From Hetaerina americana (Eukaryota; Arthropoda; Insecta; Odonata; Calopterygidae), in assembly GCA_022747635.1 (NCBI GenBank), contig JAKTNV010000010.1:47306458-47370457 (forward strand): 64,000 nucleotides of DNA. The letters run 5' to 3'. Position numbers and translations under genes: made by a program. Within the stretch, counting starts at the first letter, position 1. The number at the start of each line of letters is the position of its first letter. Below are positions 26,301-41,300 of this stretch, one piece after another. The notes under the pieces are model-generated. The model saw nothing but the letters and a program-made list of their open reading frames with translations. It was not told the origin of the DNA and made no database searches.

Positions 26301-29300
26301 ACATACTCATATTCAGGTTATTAATGATCTAGCCTAGATTAACAATAAATAAGTCATTTGAAGACATTCAGTATATTTCCAACCTTGTTTTGAAGATCCT
26401 CTTTGCCTATTAGTATATCTTTAGATTCTATAACATCAGTGCCCAATTTAATCAATCCTGTGACTTTTGCATCTACTTTCCAGATGCAAATGGACCCATC
26501 CTCAGATGCTGTGATGATGTGGCGATCATTATAAGACATTTTCATCTGAAATATAATGATTGAAAGGAAAAATATACAAAAAACAGAAGGTATTAACTCA
26601 CTGAATCAAAGTATTTATATATCCTGAGTTATAACAACTCTAATTGGAAGTTGATATGCTATTAAATTACCTTGACAATTAATTCATTATGCATGTCTAA
26701 TGGCTCCCATTGCGAATGATCGGTCAGTGGTAAAGCTATTGAAATTAATGTTCCATTGCTGTCACTCACAAAAATCATTTTGTCTGAGTGAGCTTTCATT
26801 ACCATATTCAGCTTCTTGTCTTCCCATTTATATGTTTGTAAAACCTATGTAAATATGTGATAAGATTAGTTTTAATACAATGGATGTAGAACAGACATGT
26901 GATTAAAAAATATAATTGAATTAAGGAATTTAAAAATAATTTTTAAAATTCTTGGAATGCATCCAATGATGCACAGTAGACACTGCATTACATGCTCAAA
27001 CTACAACAAAATAATCTTGTAAATGAAAATGATTATCATAAAACATAATTAAAATCATAAAAAATTAATTCAAAATATTTAAATGGAATAATCATGAGAA
27101 CTAATGTCTAATGACACCCATTAGCACTAATGATAGGTAAATTTGATTCTAGAAATGATAGTTATGCTAAGTTAGGTTGTTTTCCCCAACTAAATTATTA
27201 TATAAGATCATAGCCTTCACTACTAGAATCAAACCTTCCATAAAAAATTATTATATTAAAGTGTTACTACAGTGTGTTACCCTTTATACATTCAGTAGTC
27301 TTTCAATTAGGATACCCCAAAAAGAGCACATATTGCAAAGGTATGAGAAAATTTGGAATCAGAGAAGGTGGCCCATGAAAAATGATTCACAAAAACCAAC
27401 ATTATATGCAGAGTTTACTATGCGTGTGATGGAGATACATTTAACCTTTCGCAATTTATATGCTCAGTGCAGAGCCCATTTAGGGAATTTCGGCCACCTC
27501 TTGCTATATGGCTCTATATTGGGGCTTCATTTTGGTTTATCTCAAGTGACCTGTGACTTTGCTGAATAAGAATTTAGTGATAAAAAAATGTCAATAGTGG
27601 AACTGGAAGAATGGGAGGTTTAACCCTTTTGCTTTTAACTCACTCCCTGGAAACTTACTCCTCACATGTGGGGAAAAAACAGAGTAACAACCATGAAAGA
27701 CCTAGGTTTTAACAGACCATTAACTAAATTACTCCAACCACTTTCAGACTGTAAAAAATAAAGCAATGCCCCTATTAGGCTTTCTTTACCGCTTCACAGA
27801 ATTAAAGATCCAATAGCATTCCATTCCTACTTTTCAAAAATTGTCCTTCCCATAGCATCATATTGCTCCCCTATGTGGTCCACCCCAGCCCCAACTAATC
27901 TAAAATCCTTCGATTGTATCTCTCACTTCTTTGCCAGAATAGTAAAACACAGACTTCCACATTTCTACAATATGCCCTCAAATGGTATTCTGTCTTCTTT
28001 ATCCCTTTATAGTCCCCAAAACCACACACTTAAAGCTGATTTAAAACTCTTCCACAACATCCTAAACTCAACTTTTGATTGCCTTGAACTTTTCTCTCTT
28101 CAACTTCAGGATACTAACTTGATCCACCCACACCCACTCCCTATCCCATCTTCCCATTCCTAGGATACCTCTCACTAAGTGCTCACCTTTACTTCACCTC
28201 TCCTCCCTTCTATATTCACTCCTTCACACTGTCAATCCCTTTTATATATCATGTAACTATTTCTCCACCCAAGCTTTATCCCACCCATCAACAAATTACA
28301 TACTTCCCCGGTCCATGTTCGGTTCTCGTTGTTTAATTTAATGCTGTTATTGTATTTTGTCCTCTTTCATGTTTTCATTATATTTTTCACTGTCAATTGG
28401 TGCTACTGCTGCATGTGAATAATGTTTTAAAATAAAATAAAATAAATAAAATGAAAAGCTACATTCACAGCAGTCTACCATGTGAACGTATTAGGTATGC
28501 TCACAGTAGCACAGTAGCAAAAGGGCCGTAGTAATATATTTCTAGTGGGTAATTCAGCCTGACCTTACAGAAGGGTGATGACAAGACCCCTTTGAGCTTG
28601 CCCGCCCCCAATATTTTGGATACTGCTGAGTCCTTGAACTGACTTTGGCTTCATGCATAAAAAGCCACCTGAGGCTTTTCAAAAATAATCTGGAATTGGG
28701 AAGTTGGCCATTGAAAAAGTATGCCCAACATAAATTCTCCTTGCATTATTTTATATACTCTATTTGTGACCAAGCATTTCACACTGTAGACCATTTACAT
28801 ATAAAAACTTATCATATATTGCATATAAGTAATTTGATATCAGAGAAAGTTGTCATTGAAAAATGATGTGCTTCCTTTACAATTTAGAATAACATATGTT
28901 AATCTTCACTTTATTCTGGTTCATTGATTTATTCATCACAAAATACATATGTACAGGTGTTACCTTACACACACACACACACACACACATGCACTAAATG
29001 GGGTTTGAGAGGTACAGGCTAATTTTAAGAATAACATGGATAATTATGGTATATGCATGTGTAATTGAAATATGTATTTGATTTTTAAATTATTAGGATT
29101 CTCTTTGAATTGGAAATTCTGATATTTTCATCAACCGCTAATTCAAACCCCTGACTATTTATAGTTTTCCAGAGGATACAAACAATTATGCACCAGGATG
29201 AATGGTAATCAGTTTGCATGGCACCAAAAATAGATTTAGAAAAATTTTAATGAAAATATTAAAATGTTTCAGATGCAGTGATCTAATGAAATTGGTTGGA

Positions 29301-32300
29301 AGTCCCTACATAATTAACTTCTGAAAATGTGATTTTATTAATTTAACACAGTATGTTGAAGCATTCTTTCTCAAGGCATCCTATCAAAAGATTAATTTAT
29401 CACATTTTGTTCCTTAATGACTAATTTTGAATCTCTCATTCCACATGAATTAACAAGGTACCTCCAGTAGACTTATAGTTTTTATAGATAAACCTCCAAA
29501 CCTTTGATTGTGATAATTCACAAAGTCTTCCATCTAACCCTGATGCATATGTTGCGTTTCCATTAGAAGTGATGACAGCATAAGTAAAAGGTTTTGTCAA
29601 AGATACAGTTTCTGCAATTCTTTTCTTTGATGGCAAGTCCCATTCATAAACATTTCCAAAAATTCCACAGGATACTAGTTGGTAATCTGAACTAGTCCAT
29701 GACAGACTAAGTATCTGAAATTAGAAAAATGTATTTATGCATAAGCTTACATTTTTCTGGGCATATGATATTTCAGTAAATTTTATCCAATCAATATGGA
29801 ATTTGCTCATCTATCATAAGGGACATCATGGAAAACCCCAGTTGATTTTTATTTCACCTTCCATCATAATTTATTTGTTAGCAAAATGCCCAAAATTGGA
29901 TGACCAATAAAATGATATATCAATAGTGAGCTAACAGGCATCATTAGTAACTCTGCCCGCCTAACTTTTACATATCGATTTTTTTCACAGCTTTAACAAT
30001 ATAGATGGGGAATTGTAGTTTCAACAAATGCTGGTGCCTGACTTAGGTCACATCAGTTATATCACAAGTAAAATTTTAAATAATTGCAATATAATGAATA
30101 AGATAAAATGAAGTCACTAAGATATTATTTGAAAGTTCAGTAATTACTAATGTGGCATAACTTTAAGTAGGCAAATAAAAGTATGATAACTGATTTAATG
30201 CAATTTATTTTAATGCTCTAATACTAGTTCTAAAATATATTAGTACAGTGTTCAAAACAAATAAGTTTTATTTACAAGCTAAGTACACTATCAATAATCA
30301 TACCTAATTATATTCAAATTTGCTTGATACTAGAAGGATGGAATAGGTCATTTAAGCAATATGTTGATTTTCGGTTAAAGCACTTTTGCTTGCTGCTTAT
30401 AATTACAATCATTATGAAAATTGAAATGGAATGAAATATGCATGTATAATGATACTAAATGAAATGTTTGCAGACATTTTTTTACCGGCACATATACCAA
30501 GCGGGGCAGTTATAAGTCCTTTGACTCATTCATTTGGACCTCGAGTACAACCAGCATGTATTCCAAAACTTTGTAGATTTTAAGAAGGCATTTAACAGAT
30601 TAATCTGGGCACAATCAATGAACATTTAGTAGAAAAAAGGAGTAGACTGGAGATATATAAAATTTATCTTGCAAGTGTATGTCTCAGAATTAACAGGTAT
30701 GGGTAAAAAATGAAAATTCAGGTTGGGCAGTGCTAGGAAGGGAATAAGACAAAGCTTTCCATTATCATCTGTTCTTTAAAATATATGTACATGGGGGAAA
30801 TAATTAGGGAGGTATAGAAAGGACTGGTTGCTGGAGGGAAAGTAGGTAGGGAACTCTTCAAATCAGTTAAATTTGTGAATGATTAAATGTCAGTTCACCA
30901 GTCAGTTAAAGGGTTAGAGGCATTACTTGGAAGATTGTGGAATTAGTGAAATAGGAATGGGAGTAGAATTAATCATAAGAAAGCTGAAGAAATGGAATTC
31001 TCTAGAAGTAGAAAAGCTAAGATAAACAATGAAGTTAGGGGATATAAACTTGAGTAAGAAGAGCAGTTAAACTATTTAGGAAGAATTTTGGAGGAGGGCA
31101 GACAAAATAGAAGGGGAAGAATTGCATTACATATCGAAGCACTTATGCAGTGGTTGGAGTTGATGACAATATCCTAGTATAGAAGAAAAAACTAGTGAAA
31201 AATTGAATATGAATTGTTTTGCATGGCTCAGAAACTTGGCCATTGAGGCAACAGTAACTGTGGATTAGAGGCTTCTAAGATGAAGGTGTGAAAGAATGGG
31301 AAAATCAAATTGGGGGAAAGGAAAACCAATAGTGACGTTTTAGGTATTAAGTGGTACTAGAGGGGAGAATCCAAGGAAAGTGAGGTAAAGGGAGAAAAAG
31401 AACAGGCATTTAGAATGAAATAAAGGGGGAAGAAAGTATGCAGAGTTAAAGACTGAGTTATTGTAATATGTAGGGTTTTAGCATATGTTGTGCCTTGTTA
31501 GTCAGGGTTTATGTATGCAGTAATGTACAGTGCCTAGGCTTATCAAAAACCTACCCTTAGGTGGTAGACTACTGCTAATCATAAATCAGAGGTTTTTATA
31601 TAGCAATGATTACTATCTTTAGTATTAATGGGCACTTAGGCCGTAATACATGTGATTCAGTTCAGTTTGTTATTGTGTTCAAAATTTTATACCTTCCTGT
31701 ACATCTCCTAGTAGATTTTTAAAAGAAAAAAAATCCCCAGAACTGGACGTACAAAGTTCCAGATTAAATTTTTGCCATTGTCATGTTTGCTTGATCCTTT
31801 CCTGGTTTTTCTCAGACTACACAAGTGAATGCCCGAATTCATGCATCTAAGTGACCTTCTATTAATATATTTGTCTTAGGAATGACTAAGAGGGGGAGTT
31901 TGTCATGCTACAATGTAACTGTAAATCTTATAACTTGTAGAAATAAGGAATTGATAATTTATTGAGTGAATATTGAATTAATAATTCTCTCATCCTAGAT
32001 GGAAAGGAATTCAAATGCTGGAGTTACTCCACGATCTCCTTTTTGCCTTTCACCATTGCTAATATGTATTTGGCAGGGCAGAATACAAGAATCATTAATT
32101 TTTGGTGGACTTGAGCATCTGAGGTGTTTTACCGTAGCTATTTAAAAATGTATCTGAGATTAAACAGGAAAATGCTTTTAAAGAACAGCTGTCCACGCCA
32201 ATGAATGAAATTGATATTCCCAATTTTGAAATTCATGATGATGAAAAGGTGAGCAGCATATGACTGCACTAGTCATCCTTCCTTGAAAGCATATATTTTC

Positions 32301-35300
32301 CGCATTTTGAAGGCTGACATGCATTATTGAATTACCTATGCCCCTCCAATGTTATGCATGATACTTGGATTCTACAATTATGTTAATTAGTAACCTTTGT
32401 TTTTTGAATGAATGACTCATATTTAACCATTTATTTCCTTATTTTGAAATGTTATCCTTTGTAATCCCTTCATTTTATGTAATAGAATAAATTCTACCAA
32501 GTACACAAAGTGCACAAAATTCAATGAAACTAAGGAGTGTATAAACTGTCATAACATGTTATTTTTTGCATTTCATTTCAATCATTATTGTTATGGCAAC
32601 ATTAGCATTAGATAAAAGGAGAGCGATCTTGGAAAAATAATAGAAGCATAGATAAATCAACTCAGCAAGAGATTATACCACTCAGTATTGAATGTTTTTT
32701 TTCAGTGGAGCTACAGGCATTATTATTCATTTATTCATTGGCTATTACTGGAAGGAAAACTCAAGCAGTTCAAAAGGTCAAGGAATATGTAAAATTACAT
32801 ATTGGCACTATTGCTATGTGCAATAGTGCCAATATCCACCACATTCTATATCAGTATTCATGCAGGAGGTTTGCTTAAATAATAGAACAAGGATCATTAT
32901 GAGAAGAAACATTTGATTTATACTTGAACAGCTATTGTAACAAATTCCATGCTAATGTGGCAGCTATTTAATTCTATTATTGACTTAGTGTTTTCTCAAT
33001 GATTAAAAATATGCCACACATGTATGTGAATTTCATGTGATATTTTTATGAGTGCAGGGAAGAGATAAATGCAGGAAGGAGGAAATGGGGAAAAAAAGAA
33101 GAGGAAAAGAGGAGGATACAGTGTGGGGAAGTTCGGAAACAAGGCAGAGTGAAGTAAACAGTACTATTTAATACGAGAGAACCATTTGTCATATTGGGAG
33201 TCAGGGTGGGGTGGCCATTTTCAATTTATTATTACTCAAATTTATTTAGGTACTTTTATTTTCAAGAGGATCCATGGAGACTTTTCTTGCATTATATCAG
33301 AGAGTATACTACACCAGTTTGGAATAGATTCTGGAACTCAGAATGGTCAATCAGGCTCAGTGCATTGAAAATAATATACACATGATCAATAAGCATGAAG
33401 CATTTAACTTATGCAACCCCCATAAGTTGTTGGGGTACAGAGTATTCATCATAGATAACATTCCATCCCTCTATACTATATGTTCTAAGGGAACTTATTA
33501 GGGAAGTGGGCTTATTGTATCTATAAGAATTTAGTATCTAAAAATTAATACACTTAATCCAGAGAAATTGCAAACTCTAATTTAAATAGCAAGAAATTCA
33601 TAAGACATTAGTAAAATATACAGTTTATTTATTTGGTGTTAACTGAAAGAATATTCATTGAAAGTTCTGTAACAAAAAAAATAGGCACTGCTGTAAGCAT
33701 AAGCTCAATAGAGCATTTATAAAAGTAAGAAACACTCCTGAGCCCAATAACCTCCGGCTATCATTTTATGTGTGTCGAATCTCCCACCATCCTAGGATTA
33801 AAATAGTAATCATTTGTAAAATAATAGGATTCAGATTGTTCATAGGATTCAAACTTACCCTTTTCTTATGACCCTTAAAGGAGTATAACAGATCAAATGT
33901 CAACGTTGAGTAAATATTGATGTTTGAGCTATAAGTTGCTGCAAAAAGGTGGCCACTAGAGCTAAATGCACATTCATTGCACTTTCTAATAGATATTTCT
34001 CGTACTTCTTTTAGGTCATCTATTAGCACGTTCATAAATCTAAGTTTATCTGAAAATCCAATGACCACATGGAGGCCTTCAAGGAAAAGGAGAAATAAAT
34101 ATAAGGCAAACAAAGTTTTAAGACATTAAAAATAAAGGCATAGCTTAAACAAACAAAATTTGATTTCAGTCATGCAGTTTGTAAACAAGAGTACATGGTA
34201 TTTTTGTTAATGTGTCTGATTTTAATCTAAGAAAAAAAATACTTGATACTGATATTTATCCTTTCAACATGAAAGTAGGAGAGTCACGTTTATATAGGGA
34301 TGTTCTGAAAATCAATACCAGATATATTATTGTTACCATTATTAATATCAAATAATTGTAAGTCTAATATCAAGAGAATGAGAGCAAGTAAGCTTCAATT
34401 AGAAGCATAATATTGGCTGATAAATATTATTAAGGTTCTACATACTAATAGAAGTCCCTAAAGTCTTTAGAACTGAAATTCAATTGATATGCAAAATGAA
34501 GTACATAGAATGCACTACCAAAAATATATGAGTTGAAATTCAATAAATTTATTTTTAGAACCATTAAGTTAACTCTCACATCCTTTTAGTTCATCAAACA
34601 TTCGTTAAAATGCAGAAAAAGCATTCTTGCATGATCACCCTTGCATTTATACTGGCTGATCACATTAATTACATGCCCACCAAATAATTTCAAAATGTAA
34701 ACTGCAAGTGCAAACCTCAGTAACCTGATTAACTGTGCTTATGTTGTCATGATTAATGAAAGCTTTTTATATGATCATGCCTGTTTATAAGTGTTGCAAA
34801 CCAATTGAATTACCAAAGCCCACAGCCAAAGGTCAAGTAAGATTAAGACTTGTAATTAGAATTGAAATGCCATTGATTGCAGAAAAATAGATACATGGGC
34901 TCGTCATGGATTTCATGCTATGAACAGAACTGGTGAAGCCATCCTTCCGACTTCCAATTCTGTAAATAGCTAAATGGGTTATCTGGGAATGCTGGTTTAT
35001 GAAATAGGTACTTCTTACTGGTAAAGTACCTCGCAATGAGGTTCAGTGGCAAGAATAATGGCTCAATATTCCATTTCGCTATAATAATCAAATGAAAACA
35101 GAAAATTGAGTTTCTGGATGACTCAATAGAATGGCATGAAATCTGGCTGACTCTCAGCTGGATGGGATTGCTATTCTTGGTCAAATTGAAAGACCACTCA
35201 GGTACCTGATTTGACTGAGGGCAAAAATGGGTTTTGTGATATTTGATTACATGTGATTTTCCACATATTTTGAAAAGAGCTGCTGAGAGCACGGAAGAAA

Positions 35301-38300
35301 ATATTGCTAGTAGAAAAAATGTTAATCAATTTTGAAAAAAAAGGCATTTTATACTGAAATATAGTCCAGTGCCAGGGCTTAATGAAATTCCATTACCATG
35401 ATAGGAAAGTAATAGAATATAGACTTTGCAGTGACCGCTGCCTCTAAATGGTATATGCATACATATATTTCTGTATGTTTGCATATGTATGTTATATAAC
35501 ATTAGTCCTGAAGATGGCACAGTATAATAAAACTAGTTTCTAATAAATATATTTTCTGTGGTATTCAAAGCCCAATAGTGTTAATTTCCTGTATGCAACT
35601 TATTCTAGTACCAAAATATTATTTGAAGACACAAGTCTAAAGAGGCTATGAGAACTTGTAGCCACAACATTATTCATTGAAGCTTAAATTTTTTTTTTAA
35701 TTGCTGGTCAGATTAAAGAAGTATATCTTTTGTGGCTATCTTCCTCTATTGCACAATAGGTATTTTATGATAATAAAATAGTGGTCATAATCATCCCATC
35801 CTGTGGATGAAATCTATCATAAAAAGAACATATATTATTAATACATCATATTGCTTTTAATTGCAGATAGTACTGAACATAAGATGGTATTTGAGCTGTA
35901 TCATAGGAATATATCAGATGTATAAAATGGTAAGGGAAGTACGCCATCTTTTATAGTTTGCCATGAAGAATTTCATTGATAAAATATGAAAAATAGAGTG
36001 TATAATAATATGAGTCTATTTCATATATATTTTATGTCTAGGTGAAATGATATTATCAGCATGATCACAGCTAATAAGAGCTATAGAATACAACTTAAAG
36101 CTTAGGGAACATTTGGCCTGTATAATTATGATTTTTTTCATTATTATCATGGTAGGATTACATTTTAATACATACTACCTTGATCAAAAAGTTCCCGGAA
36201 TAACCACCGTGTGGCGCTCCCATCGTTCCGATTTGAGTTCTGTTTTTTTTGTTAAATTGGTACATCTGTTGTTGATATTCCCTTTAAATCTTAGTGTCAT
36301 AACTTGACATTTGCAAAAGTTACGGTCGGTTTTCGGTATGTCCATCAGTGCTTCCTGCGATTTTTCCATTACTTCCTCTCGGCTGCTAAAACGCGTTCCC
36401 CGTAATGGTTTTTTAACTCGATTGAACAGAAAGAAGTCACAGGGAGCCAAATCAGGTGAATTCGGTGGCTGTTGGATGGTATTTGTTGCATTTTTCGTCA
36501 AAAAATTACGAATAATGATAGCACTGTGCGACGGTGCGTTATCATGGTGCAAAATCCACGAGTTTTCTGCCCACATTTCTGGTCTCTTTCGGCGAATTGC
36601 TTCACGCAAACGTCTCATAACGCCCAAATAATACTCTTTGTTTACTGTCTGGCCTTCTGGCAAAAATTCATGATGCACTACACCGTTGTAATCCATGAAA
36701 ACCGTCAGCATTGCCTTCTTTTTTGACTGAAAACGACGTGGTTTTTTTGGTCTCGGCTCATTTGGTCAACGCCATTCACTTGCCTGATGTCTGGATTGCG
36801 TGTCGTACTCATAAACCCACGTCTCGTCTCCAGTAATGATCCTTTTGATGAATGTGGGATCGGATTCAGCCTCGCAAATCATGTCTTTTGCGACGTCAAC
36901 ACGGTCTCTTTTTTGCATGAAATTGAGGTCTTTTGGCACCAACTTTGCTGCTTCTCGACGGAAACCCAAATCATTAACCACAATGTCTTGGGCGGATCCA
37001 TAGGCAATGTTCAAGTCCTCCGCTATTTCTCTGATGGTTAATTTGCGGTTATTGACCAACATTTCTTTTACTTTATCAATTTTTTCACCGACTTTCGATG
37101 TCGATGGTCTGCCACTGCGTTCATCATCTTCGATTGACTCACGACCACTTCTGAACCGCTCGTGCCACTGGTAAATGACCGTTTTTTTTAGAGAATCGTT
37201 GCCGAAACACTTTTCCAACATTTCCAACGTCCGTGCGCCACTAAATCCGTTTTTTACGCAAAATTTAATACAAGTTCGTTGTTGCAAATTTAAATCCATT
37301 TCTGAAATGGTAAAAAATCGCCAACACACACAGAGATAGATGTACTCTTGGCTACGTAACTTTTGCAAATGTCAAGTTATGACACTAAGATTTAAAGGGA
37401 ATATCAACAACAGATGTACCAATTTAACAAAAAAAAACAGAACTCAAATCGGAACGATGGGAGCGCCACACGGTGGTTATTCCGGGAACTTTTTGATCAA
37501 GGTAGTATTTGCATGAAATAAGCATACACTCAGCACACTTTTGCTGTGTGGGTTGCACTTCGGGAATGTTTTTTTTCCTATAGGGCTTTAATATTGGAGT
37601 TGGTGCAATTTTTAACCCCTTGCTAGTGGAAAAAATATCTTATATCAGGTAACACAGTATAATTATAGCAATACATATATTCTACCCAAAATTATTTTTT
37701 AGTTGTGCAGTATGGCAATGAATTTTCTGTCGAAAATGACATGAAAATGACCACTTTACTCTTCGCTCTAATGAGAAATGACGAAGGGAATCCCAAAACA
37801 AAAGTGAAGATGAGTCAATTAAAGTGTTCCAATGGCTTACATACTGGATAGAAGAATTAAAATATCATTTGTCTGAGTGTGAGATTTATTGGCAATGAAT
37901 TAAAACTAAAAAACACCATTTTATACATCTACATTTTTGTTGTATTATGAATTTAAAAAAGAGATATTATAACACCAATCATTACCAATATCTATTTTTA
38001 AATTGAAGTACTAAACTTACTGAAGAAAGAAAAATTCTACATATTCCAATTGAATGAAATAGAAGTGAGCTGAGTAAAACATGTAAAATCATCAATAGAC
38101 TTTCATTTTAGAACTTCAATTGGGAAGCCATCTACTTTTTCCAGCAATGTTAAAATTAATTCATATCCTCAAAGACGAATATATTACCAAACAGCTCATT
38201 ATAAAAGGGCACTACTTAGTTGGAGTTGAGCATCAATGTTAATGAAAAATTGATAGCATTAAAATATTTTGAGAGACTCCTCTTAAAGAAGCTTTCATTT

Positions 38301-41300
38301 TTAAAACTTACCAGTCGGATGTAGATCAATACAAAACAAATCATCTTCAAAATACTTCAATAACTCTAAAGTTGCTGTTTCATAGTTCCATAATCGAACT
38401 GTTTTGTCAAAAGCACCACATGTCACAAATATTGGCTTCAACATGCATACTGCAAGCCCTGATACTGGTCCATGATGCAAATTCTCTCCCATATGCTGCA
38501 ACATAGTTATGCGTTCCTGGCAAAATATATGTATGTGCATTAATGGCAGGAAGTAGTCATGGCCTGGTTTAGTTTTTTCGTTGCACCTGTTCTTTATGCT
38601 AGAACCAGAACCAAAAGTGAAATGAAAAACATGATCCAGAACCAAGATTACTCTTACTTAGTTTGGTTGTTTTATTCAAAAAACCTCATATTGGATTATA
38701 ATATCCATCACATAATTTCTAAGATCCCATGAAACATATTTAGGAGAAGTTATTACTATACCATTACCCTTTATACAGACAATGCACTTTCTAATGATTC
38801 AAATGCCCCCAAAAAAGCTTATGTAATGATTTGGAATCGAAGAAGTCAATCCCTAGAAAATGATTCTTTGGAGAAAATAATACATACATAGCTTCGTTTA
38901 TCCTTAGTGTGATGAAGATACAAGTATGTATAATTTTTGACATTGTAAATTCTCATATATAAAGATAGATTCATAGATTCCGTGTAATTAGTTTGGAATC
39001 AGTAAAGATAACTACTGAAAAAAGATGCATAAAACTAGTTGTATTGAAACATTTCATCTGCAAACTGCATTCTTGTTTGGTGATATATACATCACAACAA
39101 AAGTAGGCATAAGCGTACGTATGCACTTAATAGGGTTTGGGACTTGGTTTGTAAGTTGAAAAGTCTCTAAGTAAAAATTCAATGAACCCATATGTCAAAT
39201 AGTAATGGGAAAATCAGTTTCTTGAAATTTAGGCAACATAAGGTCATGTTTTTCATAATTTATTATGTGCATGCTGATTGACAAACATTATTATCTCTGA
39301 AAGTTTGCCTGGTAGAATGGTTGCAAGCTGATCTGGATATTTACTTTCCTTTCATTCTGAGTTATTGAGAATCTGTTGTACCTATTTCTCATTGTGTCGT
39401 AATTGTTAATTAGTTATAGATATGTTGTCCATCATTAATCATGTTCAGTTAGAATCAATTACAGTATAGAGTTCAGTTTATACGAAAAATATACATTTAT
39501 AAAGACGAGGGATAAAAAACTTTCCCTCTTTATGTTGTACTTATACCTATCAGTATGTTCTGAGACTGCCCAGTGTTAGCTCGTTCTTTAGCCCAAAAGT
39601 TAAGCTTCTTCTTTCGTTTTCCACGCATCAGACATACAGCCCATTTGTCCACCATGTCCAGCCAAGTTAAAACTTACTCATAGAGCTAGAGATACTCATG
39701 AGTAATCACACCACAAATATATTCCAAAAATGATTAGAAGAAAGATAAGAGTAATTGATACTGAAGTACTGTGAAATATTCTCTATTGTTGCTATCATTT
39801 TATAAATGTTTTCAATGCACCTAAATGAAAAAGTAATTTTCTCACCAAAATAAAATGGAAATTATATGCTTGGGTCTACATTAGTCTGACAAAATAGAAA
39901 ACATGATACCTACTTTCCTACTAAGTAGTGCCTACAGACAAAAAAATTACTTTAAATATATAGCATATTTGAATTTTGAAAAATTACCTGTCTTTCATCA
40001 GCAATCCAGAGTTGAGTGTAATATAATTGGGATCGACCTGATGTTGCAATTAGCTCAGTTTCAGCAACGTTAACACAAATTTGGCGAACAGCATCAAGAG
40101 CCATTGAGGTCAAAGAGGAAGAATCTTTCCTTGTACCGCTTGCATCCTCTACAGTTTGAGGCCCTGATGCCATGGAAACATTTCCTAAGCTTACCATATC
40201 CATCACATCAGATCCTGGACTGATTAAACTTTTTTCAGATGGGATTGCTAATTCTGAAGAGCTGTGCACACTTTCAGATGGTTCTTTGGGCACAACTTCA
40301 GCTTCATTACTATCCTCTAATGCCAAATCAACACTGTCAGAATAATTGGGAATCTAGAAAGTAAAAAAAAATAGGATTAAATTTTTTGTGATTAAGTAAA
40401 AAGACTCATGGCCGCATGCACAGACAAAGGCAAAGAATAGGGAAATCCAAAAGAAATGCTATCAGATCAAAAATGCACATATTTAGTAGAAACAGCAAAT
40501 CCTTATTTTTACAATGACAAATGACATCTCTGGACATAGTGTTAAATTCTTTTCATAACTGACACCTTGTTATGACCACATCGAGCGATGAAGAAAATTA
40601 TTTTTGCTAATTATTGGTAGATTTGGGATATATTTTTCACATGCATGATTACCTTGAAAACATGGCTTCTTCGATAGCGGGTATCTGATTCACGCCAAAA
40701 CACATAAATAAATCCAAAGCCATAACTGAAGGCAAATCCTTTGCCAAAACTAATCATTGCATTTAACTCCATCTTTCCAGGTTTACTACCAAAGGGTTCA
40801 AGTGCAGCCTGTACAGCATCTTCCAAAGTACTTGTGTTTCTCACTTCAGAATCTTCTGGCGCACTGTGGTAAACAGGAACAATTAAAATTTTACCAAGTT
40901 ACAACCATCACTCCAAATCTAAGTAAAAGGATAAAGCTGAGTACTGGAAGTGATGGAATGAAGCTCACATGACTCTTTCCCGGATATTTAGGTAGGTAAC
41001 ATCCTTAACAAAGTGTGTAGCCCTCAAATCTCCATCCTCCAAAACAATTAGACGCCCATCTCGAGTTCCTGCTAGAACTTTATACTGTGACAGCCAGCAA
41101 AAGGTTGTGATTTGAAGAAATTCACTCTTAGAAAAACCTACTTGATTCCACATTGTTTCTGTATATTGTAAGAAACGAAGGCATCCTGGGCCACCAATGC
41201 AGACCATTGAAGAATCTTCTGGAGAAAAAGTAACCTAAACATAAATAGTTAGAGAATTGATGATTGGTTAGGGCATGCTAATATTTATTAATGAGAAATT

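Noticed and set aside
29436..29501. Extension of CFAP57 exon 8 ([14 protein letters not shown])
   Set aside because: Skipping it gives the correct spacing to the next WD repeat; the alternative downstream donor would change the phase.
36172..36174. ATA as a longer mariner target duplication
   Set aside because: ATA/TAT at the ends extends the match by chance; mariner elements duplicate TA, and TA is present at both ends.
38580..38645. Extension of CFAP57 exon 6 upstream of 38516
   Set aside because: The frame is open, but homology and phase place the acceptor at TTTTGCCAG just before ERITML.
39560..39665. Possible minus-strand exon starting [17 protein letters not shown]
   Set aside because: Short, with no matching acceptor or donor and no place in the CFAP57 frame; could be a retrocopy scrap, but unsupported.
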